DNA from: Sphingomonas sp. Y38-1Y
GTDB taxonomy: Bacteria; Pseudomonadota; Alphaproteobacteria; Sphingomonadales; Sphingomonadaceae
Reading direction: 5' to 3'
DNA length: 64,000 nucleotides
Assembly: GCF_032391395.1 (NCBI RefSeq)
Contig: NZ_CP135916.1
Span: 1,426,001 to 1,490,000 of the forward strand
The notes beneath the pieces are model-generated. The model saw only the letters and a program-made list of their open reading frames with translations, was not told the origin of the DNA and made no database searches. Of the stretch, positions 43,465 through 52,554 are shown one piece after another. Position numbers and translations under genes: made by a program. Numbering within the stretch: the first letter of the stretch is position 1; every line of letters begins with the position of its first letter.

Positions 43465-44556
43465 TCAGCGCGACGGGCGGCGGCGCGCGGGAGCCACTGC
43501 CTGCACGGGCGAGACGGGCGGCGGCGCGGTCGATTCGCGCAGGATCAGCTCGTGCGGAAGCACGACCTCCTCGATCTCGCCTTCGCCGCCACCGCGGCGC
43601 CGCAGCCGCGCGAGCAGCATCGACACCGCGGTCTCGGCCATTTGCGCGATCGGCTGGCGCACGGTGGTGAGTTCGGGCCAGACATTGGTCGCGAGCGCGA
43701 CGTCGTCGAAGCCGACGATGCTGATGTCGCGCGGGATGTGCAGCCCCTGGCGGTGCGCCACGCCAACTGCGGCGGCGGCCATGTCGTCATTGGCGGCAAA
43801 GATCGCGGTGGGGCGGGGGCTGCGCTGGAGCAGCCGCTCCGTCGCGGCAAGGCCGGAGCGATAGGTGAAATAGCCGGGCTCCACGCGCATCTCGGCGGGA
43901 TCGAGGCCGGCTTCCTCGATCGCGTGGACGAAGCCGCGGAAGCGTTCGGCGCTCGCGACTTGGATCGGGTGCCCGCGGATGAAGGCGATGTCGCGGTGGC
44001 CGAGCGAGATCAGGTGGCGGGTCATCGCCGCCGCCGCCTGGAAATCGTCGATGCGCACGTTGAGGTTGCCCGCCTCACGCCGGCCCATCGCGACCGCCAC
44101 CGCGGGGATGCCCGCTGCTTCGAGTTCGCTGCGCACCGGCTGCGATTCCGACAGGGGCGGGGGGAGGATCACGCCCTGCACGTCGGTCGCGGCGAACTGG
44201 CGCGTGGCCTCGGCCTGTTCGTCGGCGCTCTCGCCCTCGCAGGGTTCGAGGACGAGGTGGCAGCCGGCACGGCGCGCGGCGGCAAGCGCGCCGATCAGGA
44301 ACTGGCTGAGATAGGCGGCGGACGGGTTGGCATAGAGAAGGCCGATCTGCGTCGCCTCGCCGACCGCGAGCGACCGCGCCGCCGGGTTGGGCTTGTACTG
44401 GAGCCGCTCGATCGCCTCCGCCACTGCCAGGCGGGTCGACTCGCGGACATTGTGGCCGCCATTGACGACGCGGCTGACGGTCATGGCCGAAACCCCGGCC
44501 GCGCGCGCGACGTCCTGGACCGTCACGCCCCCCTGACCCCGCCGTGTCGCCCGCAT
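43465..44556 (-). CDS. LacI-family transcriptional regulator
   Basis: Likely repressor of the surrounding xylan/xylose genes. The start at 44556 follows the site GGAGAGACGG and gives 363 residues. The LacI helix-turn-helix and hinge are VTVQDVARAAGVSAMTVSRVVNG (about 11-33) and YKPNPAARSLA. The periplasmic-binding-like effector domain includes IGLLYANPSAAYLSQFLIGAL and AIFAANDDMAAAAVGVA, IVGFDDVALA. It sits between the sugar porter gene (downstream, same strand) and the divergent TonB receptor gene. The effector is unknown, with xylose or an xylo-oligosaccharide most likely. Confidence 0.92.
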   Translation of the reverse strand: MRATRRGQGGVTVQDVARAAGVSAMTVSRVVNGGHNVRESTRLAVAEAIERLQYKPNPAARSLAVGEATQIGLLYANPSAAYLSQFLIGALAAARRAGCHLVLEPCEGESADEQAEATRQFAATDVQGVILPPPLSESQPVRSELEAAGIPAVAVAMGRREAGNLNVRIDDFQAAAAMTRHLISLGHRDIAFIRGHPIQVASAERFRGFVHAIEEAGLDPAEMRVEPGYFTYRSGLAATERLLQRSPRPTAIFAANDDMAAAAVGVAHRQGLHIPRDISIVGFDDVALATNVWPELTTVRQPIAQMAETAVSMLLARLRRRGGGEGEIEEVVLPHELILRESTAPPPVSPVQAVAPARRRPSR

Positions 44557-44569
44557 CCGTCTCTCCTGT

Positions 44570-44583
44570 TTATCGTGCGATAA
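44570..44583. promoter_or_regulatory. Palindrome before the LacI-family gene
   Basis: TTATCG-TG-CGATAA has perfect 6-base arms 14 bases upstream of the regulator start codon. It differs in its arms from the five TGATAGCG sites, so it may bind another regulator or be a variant autoregulatory site. Confidence 0.4.
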
Positions 44584-44690
44584 GCTGGCCACGAACACTT
44601 GGCAAACGACCGTTTATCGGCTCAAGCATGCCTGACCAACCATGCGCGATCGACCGGGCACTCTGGTTGGCGCATTGGTCTAGCCAGCTA

Positions 44691-44737
44691 TTGACAAGCC
44701 TGGTCCGCCGGCCTTACCGGAATTGATAGCGTTACCA
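44691..44737 (+). promoter_or_regulatory. LacI-type operator, copy 5, with candidate promoter (TonB receptor)
   Basis: TGATAGCGTTACCA at 44724-44737 is 50 bases before the receptor start codon. TTGACA at 44691 could be the -35 element, with a weak -10 region around 44714 (TTACCG) just before the operator, a place where a repressor would block transcription. Confidence 0.6.
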
Positions 44738-44787
44738 GTAACTTCGTGAACCCGTCGCCGAACGGGGAATTGTCCGGAGGGGATCTC

Positions 44788-47721
44788 ATGACTTTCAGTT
44801 TGCGTCTTCGTCGTTCCGTGCTGATGGCTGCCGTCGCGATGCCAGCGTTGGCAGCGCTGCCGGCTCATGCCCAGACGGCCGAGCCGGTTCAGGCCGACCC
44901 CGCGCCGATCGAGCAGGTCGCCGCCGGCGACGAGCCGCCGCAGGACGACATCGTCGTCACCGGTATACGCGCCTCGCTCCAGAGCGCGACCAACGCCAAG
45001 CGCAACTCTGTCGCGTTCGGCGATTCGATCTTTGCCGAGGACATCGGCAAGCTGCCCGCCACCAACCTGGCCGAAACGCTCAACCGCATTCCGGGCGTTC
45101 GCCTCAACCGCGATATCAGCGGCGAGGGGACGCAGGTGTCGATCCGCGGATTGGGGCCGAGCTTCTCGAAGGTGCTCCTCAACGGCGCGCAGTTCGCGAC
45201 CGCGTCCGATGGCGGCACCAACGGTGCGGGCGGCGGCAACCGTGAAGTCGATCTCGACTTCTTCCCGTCGGAGCTGTTCACGCGCCTGGACGTCGCCAAG
45301 TCGCCGACCGCGTCGGTGCTGGAGGGCGGCATCGCCGGTACCGTCAACCTTCGCAACGCGCGTCCGTTCGACAAGCCCGGCACGCACCTGACCGTGGTGG
45401 CGCAGGGCAACTGGACCGAGGCGAATGGCCGCGTCGGCCCGCGCGGCGCGATCGTCGGCAGCCACACCTTTGGCGACACGGTCGGCATCCTGATCGGTGT
45501 CGCCGGCGTCAGCCAGGACATTCGCGTGGACGGCTATGATTCGCTGGGCTTCGCCGATGCCAACCTGCCGTGCGGTCCGGGCTGCAACGTTTCCCCGCCG
45601 GAGGGCAACGGCTTCAGCTATGCCAATGTCGCGCCCGCCAACGTGCCCGGCCTGGTCGCCGGCCAGCCCTATGACATCACTCAGACGTCGGGCCTGTCGC
45701 TGTCGCAGCTGTCGAAGGCGCTGATCCCGCGCCTCGGTCGTCCGTCGCTGACCACCGGCAAGCGCGAGCGCATCAGCGCGGTCGCGGCGGTCGAATTCCG
45801 CCCGTCCGACGCGCTCCATGTCAACATCGACGGCATCTGGGCCAAGTCGACGCGCGACTACCTGCGCTCGAACATAAATTGGCAGGTTCGCAACTCGGGC
45901 CCCGGCACGACGCCGCAGTCGACGGGCGGCATGGTCCCGTTCGACATCACGGTGGACGAGAACAACATCGTCACCAGCGGCCGCTTCGCCAATTCCTCGT
46001 TCTTCAGCGAGAACAGCGTCTTCAACCAGGATACCGAATTCTGGAACGTGACGCCCAGCGTGACGTGGAAGCCGAGCGACACGCTGACCGTCCAGCTGTC
46101 GGGCAATTACGGCAAGAGCGACTTTTTCCGCGAGCAGCCGACCTATGCATTCCAGACCGCCCCGAACTCGGGCGTGATCGTCGACTATGACAACACCGGC
46201 AACGGGCCGCAGCCGATCATCACCGCCAATCGCGACCTGGGCGATCCGAACCTCGGCTGGCAGTGGTACCGTGTCAACGTCCAGAACGTGCGTCGCAACA
46301 CCCAGACGCAGGGCGCGCACCTCGACTTCACCTGGGGCGACGACGCGCTCAACGTGAAGTTCGGCGCCGCCTATGATCGTGCCGAGCGCCGCGTGCGTGC
46401 GTACGACAACACGATCGCGTTCCAGGAGTCGGTCTGCGGCACGAGCTGCGCCGGCCTGACGGGCAGCGTGCCGACCAGCGCCATTCCGCAGTATCTGATG
46501 CGCACCGGCGTGGACAATTTCGGCTTCCTGTCGCGGGGGCGCTTCGGCGTCACCAGCTTCATCGTCCCCGACATCGCCGCGCTCAACCGCGTGACCGGGT
46601 ACGAGCAGTTCCGCGACAACGCGCCGGAAACGCGCGGCGCGGTGACGGGCGGCTCGACCGGCGACGTCTATGAGACGGTCTATGGCGGCTATGTCGAGGT
46701 CAACGGCCAGGGCGAGCTTCTGGGTCGTCCGATCAGCGCCAATGCGGGTTTTCGCTATGTCTGGACCGACCAGCGCGTGCTGGGGCCGAGCCAGGTCGGC
46801 GCAACGATCGTCGATATCGAGGCGAACTCCGACTATGAGGAAGTGCTGCCTTCGTTCAACGTGGCGTGGGACGTGCTCGACAACCTCAAGCTGCGCTTTG
46901 CCGCGTCGAAGGGCCTGACCCGGCCCGAGGCGGGGCAGATCCTGCCGGGCATCACGTTCAGCGATCCCGCCGCGCAGATCGCCAATGCCGGCAACCCGCA
47001 GCTGGCGCCGTTCACGTCGGACAATCTGGACCTTGGCGGTGAGTTCTACACCGGCGGCACCGGCTATATCGGCCTGGCCGCGTTCCAGAAGAGCATCAAC
47101 GGCTTCACCGTGACGCAGCAGCAGCAGGTGGCGTTCGGCGCGCTCAACATCCCATTCAGCTCGCTCCAGTCGACGCAGGCCAATGCGCTGGCCGATCGTG
47201 CGCGCGCGGCGGGTGTCCCGGTCGAGCAGGTGGCGATCACCGTCAACCGTCCCGAAAACCTCCAGTCGCTGCGCATCCGCGGTGTCGAGGCGACGTGGGT
47301 GCAGCCGCTCGACTTCCTGACGCGCGGCCTCGGCTTCTCGGCCAACGGCACCTACATCACCCAGTCCAGCGACAGCGGGTTGGTGGCGCCGGGCGTGCCG
47401 GAGTTCCAGTACAACCTTCAGGGGTTCTACGAGAATTACGGCCTGTCGCTCAGCCTCAACTATGTCTGGCAGGACGGCGTGATCGCCGCCAACGCGCCGC
47501 AGAACAACCTGCCGCTGCCGCTTCTGGCGGATGCACGCGGTCAGATGGATCTGTCGGCGGGCTATCAGCTGCCCTTCATGGACAAGGCGTTCCGCCTGAC
47601 GCTCGACGTGCTCAACATTACCAACGAGCCGATCCGGACGACCTTCGGATACGAGAATGCGACGTACAACGTCTTCTATCCGGGCCGTTCGGTGCTGTTC
47701 GGCGTGCGCGCCAACTTCTGA
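44788..47721 (+). CDS. Large TonB-dependent receptor for a carbohydrate
   Basis: Outer-membrane importer, likely for xylo-oligosaccharides. The ATG at 44788 lies 9 bases after CGGAGGGG and begins a signal peptide (SVLMAAVAMPALAALPAHA); 977 residues. The TonB box region is DDIVVTGIRASLQSA; the plug has LAETLNRIPGVRLNRDISGEG and VSIRGLGPSFSKVLLNG. The barrel closes with the terminal FYPGRSVLFGVRANF. Size and IRASLQSA plug match receptors of the carbohydrate-utilisation type common in Caulobacter and sphingomonads. It is divergent from the LacI regulator, with operator copy 5 in front. Confidence 0.93.
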   Translation: MTFSLRLRRSVLMAAVAMPALAALPAHAQTAEPVQADPAPIEQVAAGDEPPQDDIVVTGIRASLQSATNAKRNSVAFGDSIFAEDIGKLPATNLAETLNRIPGVRLNRDISGEGTQVSIRGLGPSFSKVLLNGAQFATASDGGTNGAGGGNREVDLDFFPSELFTRLDVAKSPTASVLEGGIAGTVNLRNARPFDKPGTHLTVVAQGNWTEANGRVGPRGAIVGSHTFGDTVGILIGVAGVSQDIRVDGYDSLGFADANLPCGPGCNVSPPEGNGFSYANVAPANVPGLVAGQPYDITQTSGLSLSQLSKALIPRLGRPSLTTGKRERISAVAAVEFRPSDALHVNIDGIWAKSTRDYLRSNINWQVRNSGPGTTPQSTGGMVPFDITVDENNIVTSGRFANSSFFSENSVFNQDTEFWNVTPSVTWKPSDTLTVQLSGNYGKSDFFREQPTYAFQTAPNSGVIVDYDNTGNGPQPIITANRDLGDPNLGWQWYRVNVQNVRRNTQTQGAHLDFTWGDDALNVKFGAAYDRAERRVRAYDNTIAFQESVCGTSCAGLTGSVPTSAIPQYLMRTGVDNFGFLSRGRFGVTSFIVPDIAALNRVTGYEQFRDNAPETRGAVTGGSTGDVYETVYGGYVEVNGQGELLGRPISANAGFRYVWTDQRVLGPSQVGATIVDIEANSDYEEVLPSFNVAWDVLDNLKLRFAASKGLTRPEAGQILPGITFSDPAAQIANAGNPQLAPFTSDNLDLGGEFYTGGTGYIGLAAFQKSINGFTVTQQQQVAFGALNIPFSSLQSTQANALADRARAAGVPVEQVAITVNRPENLQSLRIRGVEATWVQPLDFLTRGLGFSANGTYITQSSDSGLVAPGVPEFQYNLQGFYENYGLSLSLNYVWQDGVIAANAPQNNLPLPLLADARGQMDLSAGYQLPFMDKAFRLTLDVLNITNEPIRTTFGYENATYNVFYPGRSVLFGVRANF

Positions 47722-47746
47722 TGGTGCGGACGATCGGGTAACGACG

Positions 47747-47777
47747 GGGGCTGGTCCATGCGGACCGGCCCCTTTTT
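47747..47777 (+). terminator. Rho-independent terminator after the TonB receptor gene
   Basis: GGGGCTGGTCC, loop ATGC plus flanking bases, then GGACCGGCCCC and TTTTTC. The 11-pair stem has a single G-T pair and is followed by a T-run. It separates the receptor from the SGNH hydrolase gene, although partial readthrough could link them. Confidence 0.85.
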
Positions 47778-47794
47778 CTTTTCGGAGCAAGGCG

Positions 47795-49048
47795 ATGCGG
47801 ATGATCGGGTGGGCGGCGGTGCTGGTGGCGGCGATGCCCGGCGCGGCGGCGGCGCAGCAATGCGGATGGCGACCCGCCTGGGTCTCGGCACAGATGGTGC
47901 CGGGCGGCGAGAACCGGCTGGCGCCCGGCGCGCTTACCGATGCGAGCCTGCGCCAGGTCGTGCGGCTGACCGCCGGCGGCGCCAAGGTGCGCGTGCGCGT
48001 GTCCAACGCGTTCGGCAAGGAGCCGCTGACGGTGCGCGCCGCGTCGATCGCGCGGCCCGTGCGCGTCGACGGCGCGGCGGTGCGCGAGGGAAGCATCGTG
48101 CCGCTGCGCTTCGCCGGGCGGGCGGGCGGGATGGTGCCGCCGGGCGCCGACTGGCTGTCCGACCCGCTGCCGCTGCGCGTCGCGGCGTTCGACGACCTGG
48201 CGGTGACGCTGCACCTGGCGGGCGAGGGGGGCGAGCAAACCTCGCATCCAGGCTCGCGCGCGACGTCCTGGCTGGTGAAGGGCGATGCGACCCGCACGGC
48301 CGCACCCACGGGCACGACCCCGACCGAGCACTGGTTCAACCTGTCGGGGATCGAGGTGGAGGCGTGTCAGCCCGCTCGCACGATCGTCGTCATTGGCGAC
48401 TCGATCACCGACGGACGCGGCTCGACCACCAACGGCAATAATCGCTGGCCCGACCTGCTCGCCCGCCGTCTGGCCGCCGATCCGCGGACGCGCGGGACGG
48501 CGGTGCTCAACCAGGGGATCGGCGGCAACCGCGTGCTGGGCGACGGACTGGGGCCAAGCGCGATGGCGCGGCTGGACCGCGACGTGCTGGCGTTGCCGGG
48601 CATCACTGACCTGATCCTGTTCGAGGGCGTCAACGACATCGGCCAGCTTTCGCGCGCCGAGCGCCCGACCGAGGCGGACGCCCGCGCGCTGGTCGCGCAA
48701 CTGACCGCCGCCTATGCGCAGATCGTCGCACGCGGCCGCGCACGAGGCCTGCGCGTCCATGGCGCCACGATCACCCCGTTCGGTGCGAGCGACTATTACC
48801 ACGCGACGTTGCTGATCGAGGGGGTGCGCCAGGCGGTGAACGCCTGGATTCGCGCGCCCGGCCATTTCGACGGCGTCATCGACATGGACCGCGCCGTCGC
48901 CGATCCCCGGCGCCCGGACCGGATCGATCCTGCGCTGGACACCGGCGACGGTCTGCACCCGTCGCCCGCGGGGTTCGAGCGCATGGCCGCGGCAGTGCCG
49001 ATCGAGGCGTTCGCCGCGCCGGTTGCGGGCCGCCGTCCGAACCCCTAG
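47795..49048 (+). CDS. Exported SGNH/GDSL-type esterase
   Basis: A 417-residue predicted secreted esterase. The signal peptide is MRMIGWAAVLVAAMPGAAAAQ. An N-terminal beta-rich domain (about 25-190) precedes the SGNH domain: block I VVIGDSITDG with Ser203, block II GIGGNRVL, block III EGVNDIG and block V DGLHPSP with Asp385/His388. Related enzymes deacetylate polysaccharides or oligosaccharides, so in this locus it might act on acetylated xylan; that is inference from neighbours. The start follows CGGAGCAAGGCG. Confidence 0.88.
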   Translation: MRMIGWAAVLVAAMPGAAAAQQCGWRPAWVSAQMVPGGENRLAPGALTDASLRQVVRLTAGGAKVRVRVSNAFGKEPLTVRAASIARPVRVDGAAVREGSIVPLRFAGRAGGMVPPGADWLSDPLPLRVAAFDDLAVTLHLAGEGGEQTSHPGSRATSWLVKGDATRTAAPTGTTPTEHWFNLSGIEVEACQPARTIVVIGDSITDGRGSTTNGNNRWPDLLARRLAADPRTRGTAVLNQGIGGNRVLGDGLGPSAMARLDRDVLALPGITDLILFEGVNDIGQLSRAERPTEADARALVAQLTAAYAQIVARGRARGLRVHGATITPFGASDYYHATLLIEGVRQAVNAWIRAPGHFDGVIDMDRAVADPRRPDRIDPALDTGDGLHPSPAGFERMAAAVPIEAFAAPVAGRRPNP

Positions 49049-49057
49049 TTCGGACGG

Positions 49058-49387
49058 GTGACGGCCCGCCCGATCCCGACCCTGCGCGCCCTGTTCCGCC
49101 TGATCGCGGTGATGGTGGCGGCTGCGCTGCTGCTCCCGCTCGGCATCGGCTGCGCGGCACAGGCGGCGCCGGCGGTCGCGACCCACATGGATTGCGAGGG
49201 CAAGTCGGCCCCCGCCAAGCCAGCGCATGATTGCGCGTCGGACTGCGCACTTGCCTGTGCGGCGATCCCGGTGCCGCCGCTGGCGAGCGGCAGCGACGCG
49301 GTCGGCGCGGCGATCCATGCGCAGCCGGCGATGCTGACGCTCGCAAGCCTCGCGCGCGGCCCGGCACCACCCCCTCCGCGCGGTTGA
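49058..49387 (+). CDS. Small exported Cys/His protein of the copper cluster
   Basis: A 109-residue protein from a GTG start, with a hydrophobic signal region (LIAVMVAAALLLPLGIGCAAQAAPA), then HMDCEGKSAPAKPAHDCASDCALACAA, which has four cysteines and two histidines, and a Pro-rich end. Small proteins of this layout commonly precede copA in sphingomonads and may bind copper. It is separated from copA by a palindromic repeat. No firm family was recognised. Confidence 0.6.
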   Translation: MTARPIPTLRALFRLIAVMVAAALLLPLGIGCAAQAAPAVATHMDCEGKSAPAKPAHDCASDCALACAAIPVPPLASGSDAVGAAIHAQPAMLTLASLARGPAPPPPRG

Positions 49388-49407
49388 TCCTTTCGCTTTC
49401 GGCCACT

Positions 49408-49509
49408 CCGTTCGTCCTGAGTAGCGGCTGAGCGAAGTCGAAGCGGCGTATCGAAGGGTGCTTCGATACGGGTCTTCGCCTGCGCTCAGCCCCTACTCAG
49501 CACGAACGG
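49408..49509. repeat. Extended bipartite palindrome before copA
   Basis: Arms CCGTTCGTCCTGAGTAGCGG (49408) and CCCCTACTCAGCACGAACGG (ending 49509), with inner CGTATCGAAGG and CTTCGATACG. Same type as 7604-7715. It fills the 172-base gap 49388-49559, with about 50 bases left for a copA promoter. Confidence 0.85.
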
Positions 49510-49559
49510 AGGTGGATTGTTCGAGCGCCGTCATCGCGGCGCCAAAGACTGGATCCCCC

Positions 49560-51293
49560 ATGTATTCCATCATCAATCGCCGCGCGGTGATGCGCGGCGC
49601 CGCGCTCGCCGGCATCGGCTCCGCGCTTCCGGGCTGGGCGCGGCAGGTTTCGGCGGGCACCACCGCGCTGCCGCCCGAGCTGTCCGGCGAGACGCTCCGG
49701 CTCAGCGTCGGTCACGTCATGCGCCGCATCGACGGCAGGGATGCGCACCGCATCGGCATCAACGGCCACGCACCCGCGCCGCTGATCCGCCTGCGCGAGG
49801 GGCAGCGTGTTCGGATCGAGGTCGAGAACACGCTGGGAGAGGAAACCTCGATACACTGGCACGGGCTGCTCCTCCCGTTCCAGATGGACGGTGTGCCCGG
49901 CGTGAGCTTCCCCGGCATCCCGGCGCGAGGTCGCTTCACCTACGAGTTCCCCGTGATCCAGTCGGGGACCTATTGGTATCACAGCCATTCGGGGCTTCAG
50001 GAGCAGATGGGGCATTACGGCCCGATCGTGATCGATCCCGCCGGCGCCGATCCGGTCGGATTCGATCGCGAGCATGTGGTGATGCTGTCCGACCACAGCC
50101 CGCTCCACCCGCACGCGATCTTCCGCAAGCTCAAGCTCGAGCCAGGCTATTTCAATCGCCAGCGCCAGACGCTTGGCGGGCTGCTCGCGGGGCGGGACCA
50201 GAAGGCGGGGGAGCGCGCCGAATGGGGTGCGATGCGGATGGACCCGACCGACATCGCCGACGTGACCGGATCGACCTACACCTATCTCGTCAACGGCCAT
50301 GGCCCGACGGACAACTGGACCGCGCTGTTCCGGCCGGGCGAGCGGGTGCGGCTGCGCTTCGTCAATGCCAGCGCGATGACGACGTTCAACGTGCGCATCC
50401 CCGGCCTCGCCATGAACGTCGTCGCTGCCGACGGGCAGAACGTCCGCCCGGTCGAGATCGACGAGTTCCAGTTCGCGCCGGCCGAAACCTATGACGTGAT
50501 CGTCGTGCCGCGTGAGGACCGCGCCTTCACGATCGTCGGCGAAAGCATCGATCGGTCGGGCATGGCGCGCGCGACGCTGGCACCGCGCGCGGGCATGGTC
50601 GCGCCGGTCCCGCCGCTTCGCCGCCGTCCGATCGCGACGATGACCGACATGGGGATGGGCGCAATGGGGGGCAGTTGTGCGCCCGAGCACGCGGCGATGG
50701 GGCATTGCTCGCCCGGCGGCGAAGGCCATGCGATGGACCACTCGATGCGCGACTTCACCCCCGCGCCCGGGGTGAAGCGCGATCCGGGCGTCCAGACGAT
50801 CTCGCCCATGCCGGCCGATCGCACCGACTATCCGGGGCAGGGGCTGGAGGATGCCGGCCGCCGGACGCTCAACTACCGGATGCTGGAGGCGCTGACGCCC
50901 AATCCCGACCCGCGGCCGCCGGGGCGCGAGATGGTCATCCACCTGACCGGCAACATGGAGCGCTATATGTGGAGCTTCGACGGCGTGAAGTTCGCGCATG
51001 TCGACAGGCCGATCGCGATGCGCAGCGGCGAACGCGTGCGCGTGACGCTCGTCAACGACACGATGATGGGCCACCCCATCCACCTGCACGGCCATTTCTT
51101 CGAGCTGGTGACGGGCAAGGGCGCGCACGCCCCGCGCAAGCACACGGTGCTGGTCCAGCCCGGCGGCAAGGTGAGCTGGGACGTCACCGCAGAGCCCGGC
51201 GACTGGGCGTTCCACTGCCACATGCTCTATCACATGCACGCCGGGATGATGCAGGTCGTCCAGGTTCGCGATGCCGAGGGGAAGGTCGCATGA
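49560..51293 (+). CDS. copA: Copper-resistance multicopper oxidase
   Basis: Periplasmic oxidase thought to convert Cu(I) to Cu(II). The 577-residue protein starts with a twin-arginine signal (INRRAVMRGAALAGIGSALPG). Copper ligands are visible in HWHG (99-102), HSHSG (141-145), HPIHLHGH (505-512) and HCHMLYHMHAGMM (552-564). Between the second and third cupredoxin domains lies a Met/His-rich region that includes CAPEHAAMGHC (373-383), the same motif that is repeated in CopB. The copB start overlaps its stop (ATGA). Confidence 0.96.
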   Translation: MYSIINRRAVMRGAALAGIGSALPGWARQVSAGTTALPPELSGETLRLSVGHVMRRIDGRDAHRIGINGHAPAPLIRLREGQRVRIEVENTLGEETSIHWHGLLLPFQMDGVPGVSFPGIPARGRFTYEFPVIQSGTYWYHSHSGLQEQMGHYGPIVIDPAGADPVGFDREHVVMLSDHSPLHPHAIFRKLKLEPGYFNRQRQTLGGLLAGRDQKAGERAEWGAMRMDPTDIADVTGSTYTYLVNGHGPTDNWTALFRPGERVRLRFVNASAMTTFNVRIPGLAMNVVAADGQNVRPVEIDEFQFAPAETYDVIVVPREDRAFTIVGESIDRSGMARATLAPRAGMVAPVPPLRRRPIATMTDMGMGAMGGSCAPEHAAMGHCSPGGEGHAMDHSMRDFTPAPGVKRDPGVQTISPMPADRTDYPGQGLEDAGRRTLNYRMLEALTPNPDPRPPGREMVIHLTGNMERYMWSFDGVKFAHVDRPIAMRSGERVRVTLVNDTMMGHPIHLHGHFFELVTGKGAHAPRKHTVLVQPGGKVSWDVTAEPGDWAFHCHMLYHMHAGMMQVVQVRDAEGKVA

Positions 51294-52486
51294 CGATGCT
51301 GATCCTCGCCGCGATGCTGGCCGCGACGCCGCAGCATCAGGGACACGCCGCGCCCGCCTGCACGCCCGAACACGCGGCAATGGGACATTGCAAACCGGCG
51401 CCGGCGAAGCCGGTCGCGAGAGCGAAGCCCAAAGCTTCGCCCGCTCGCGCGGTGTCGTCCCGCAAGCCGAAACGCTCGGCCCCGCCCGCGCGCAAGGCAC
51501 CCGCCGCGCCGAAAGCGATGCCTGAGCTCCGGCCGGCTGCTCCCGTTCCGGCCTGCGCGCCCGAACATGCAGCGATTGGGCATTGCACGATCCCCCCCGC
51601 GGCGCCGTCCGCGACCAGCTGTTCGCCGGAGCAGGGGGCGATGGGGCACTGCAAGACCGCCGAGCCGGTGACCAAGCCCGCCGATCCGGCCTGCCCGCCC
51701 GAGCATGCGGCGATGGGGCATTGCAAACCGACTGCCGCGCCCGCGATCGGTAATGCGCCGGCGCCCGCTGCCTTCCCCGGCCTCGCCGCGTCGTCCTTCT
51801 ATGGCGAAGACGCGATGACGCGGGCGTCGGACGCGCTTCGGCGCGAGCATGGCGGGATGGCGTTCAACCAGATCATGCTCAACATCGCCGAAGTCGCGGT
51901 GCGATCGGGTCGCGACGGCTATCGCTGGGATGGCGAGGCGTGGTTCGGCGGCGACATCAACCGCCTCGTCGTCAAGTCGGAGGGGGAGGGGGCGTTCGGC
52001 GATCGGCTGGACGATGCCGAGATCCAGCTCCTCTATGCCCGCGCGGTCGGGCCGTATGAAAACCTTCAGTTCGGCCTTCGCCAGGATCTCGGCGCCGGCG
52101 CGCGTCGGACCTATGTCAGCGCCGGATTTGAGGCGCTCGCCCCCTATTGGTTCGATGTCGAGGGCACGCTGTTCCTGTCCGACAAGGGGGAACTGTTCGC
52201 CCGCGGCGAGGCCTATGTCGATCAGCGGCTGACCAATTGGTGGGTGCTCCAGCCGCGCGCCGAGTTCGACCTGTCTGCGCAGGACGTACCGGCGCTGCGG
52301 CTCGGCTCGGGCCTGACCAAGGCGGAGCTCGGCCTGCGCCTCCGCTACGAATGGAAGCGCGAAGTCGCGCCCTATGTGGGCGTGTCGTGGGAGCGGCGGT
52401 TCGGCGACACCGCGCGGTACGCCCGCGCCATGGGCGAGGAAACGGGCGGGTTTGTGCTGGTAGCGGGAGTGAGGGCTTGGTTCTGA
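51290..52486 (+). CDS. copB: Outer-membrane copper-resistance protein with four Cys-His repeats
   Basis: Outer-membrane barrel protein that sequesters or exports copper with CopA. The 398 residues comprise a signal peptide, an N-terminal Ala/Pro/Lys-rich region with four copies of an 11-residue motif, CxPE(H/Q)xA(M/I)GHC, at 24-34, 89-99, 111-121 and 135-145, and the CopB barrel from about 165 (FNQIMLNIAEVAVRSGRDGYRWDGEAWFGGD to FVLVAGVRAWF). The barrel is normal; the long metal-motif extension is unusual. Translationally coupled to copA. Confidence 0.94.
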   Translation: MTMLILAAMLAATPQHQGHAAPACTPEHAAMGHCKPAPAKPVARAKPKASPARAVSSRKPKRSAPPARKAPAAPKAMPELRPAAPVPACAPEHAAIGHCTIPPAAPSATSCSPEQGAMGHCKTAEPVTKPADPACPPEHAAMGHCKPTAAPAIGNAPAPAAFPGLAASSFYGEDAMTRASDALRREHGGMAFNQIMLNIAEVAVRSGRDGYRWDGEAWFGGDINRLVVKSEGEGAFGDRLDDAEIQLLYARAVGPYENLQFGLRQDLGAGARRTYVSAGFEALAPYWFDVEGTLFLSDKGELFARGEAYVDQRLTNWWVLQPRAEFDLSAQDVPALRLGSGLTKAELGLRLRYEWKREVAPYVGVSWERRFGDTARYARAMGEETGGFVLVAGVRAWF

Positions 52487-52554
52487 CCGGATGCAGCCAA
52501 TCCGCTGTTCGCGCGTCTTTTTCGGGAGTTGCGTGCAACATTTGAGAGAGGCTC

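Noticed and set aside
44680..48339. A 1219-codon open frame on the minus strand across the TonB receptor gene
   Set aside because: It is antisense to a clear receptor gene and an SGNH gene, has Arg/Asp/Val-rich shadow composition and no domain; GC-rich codon bias keeps this frame open.
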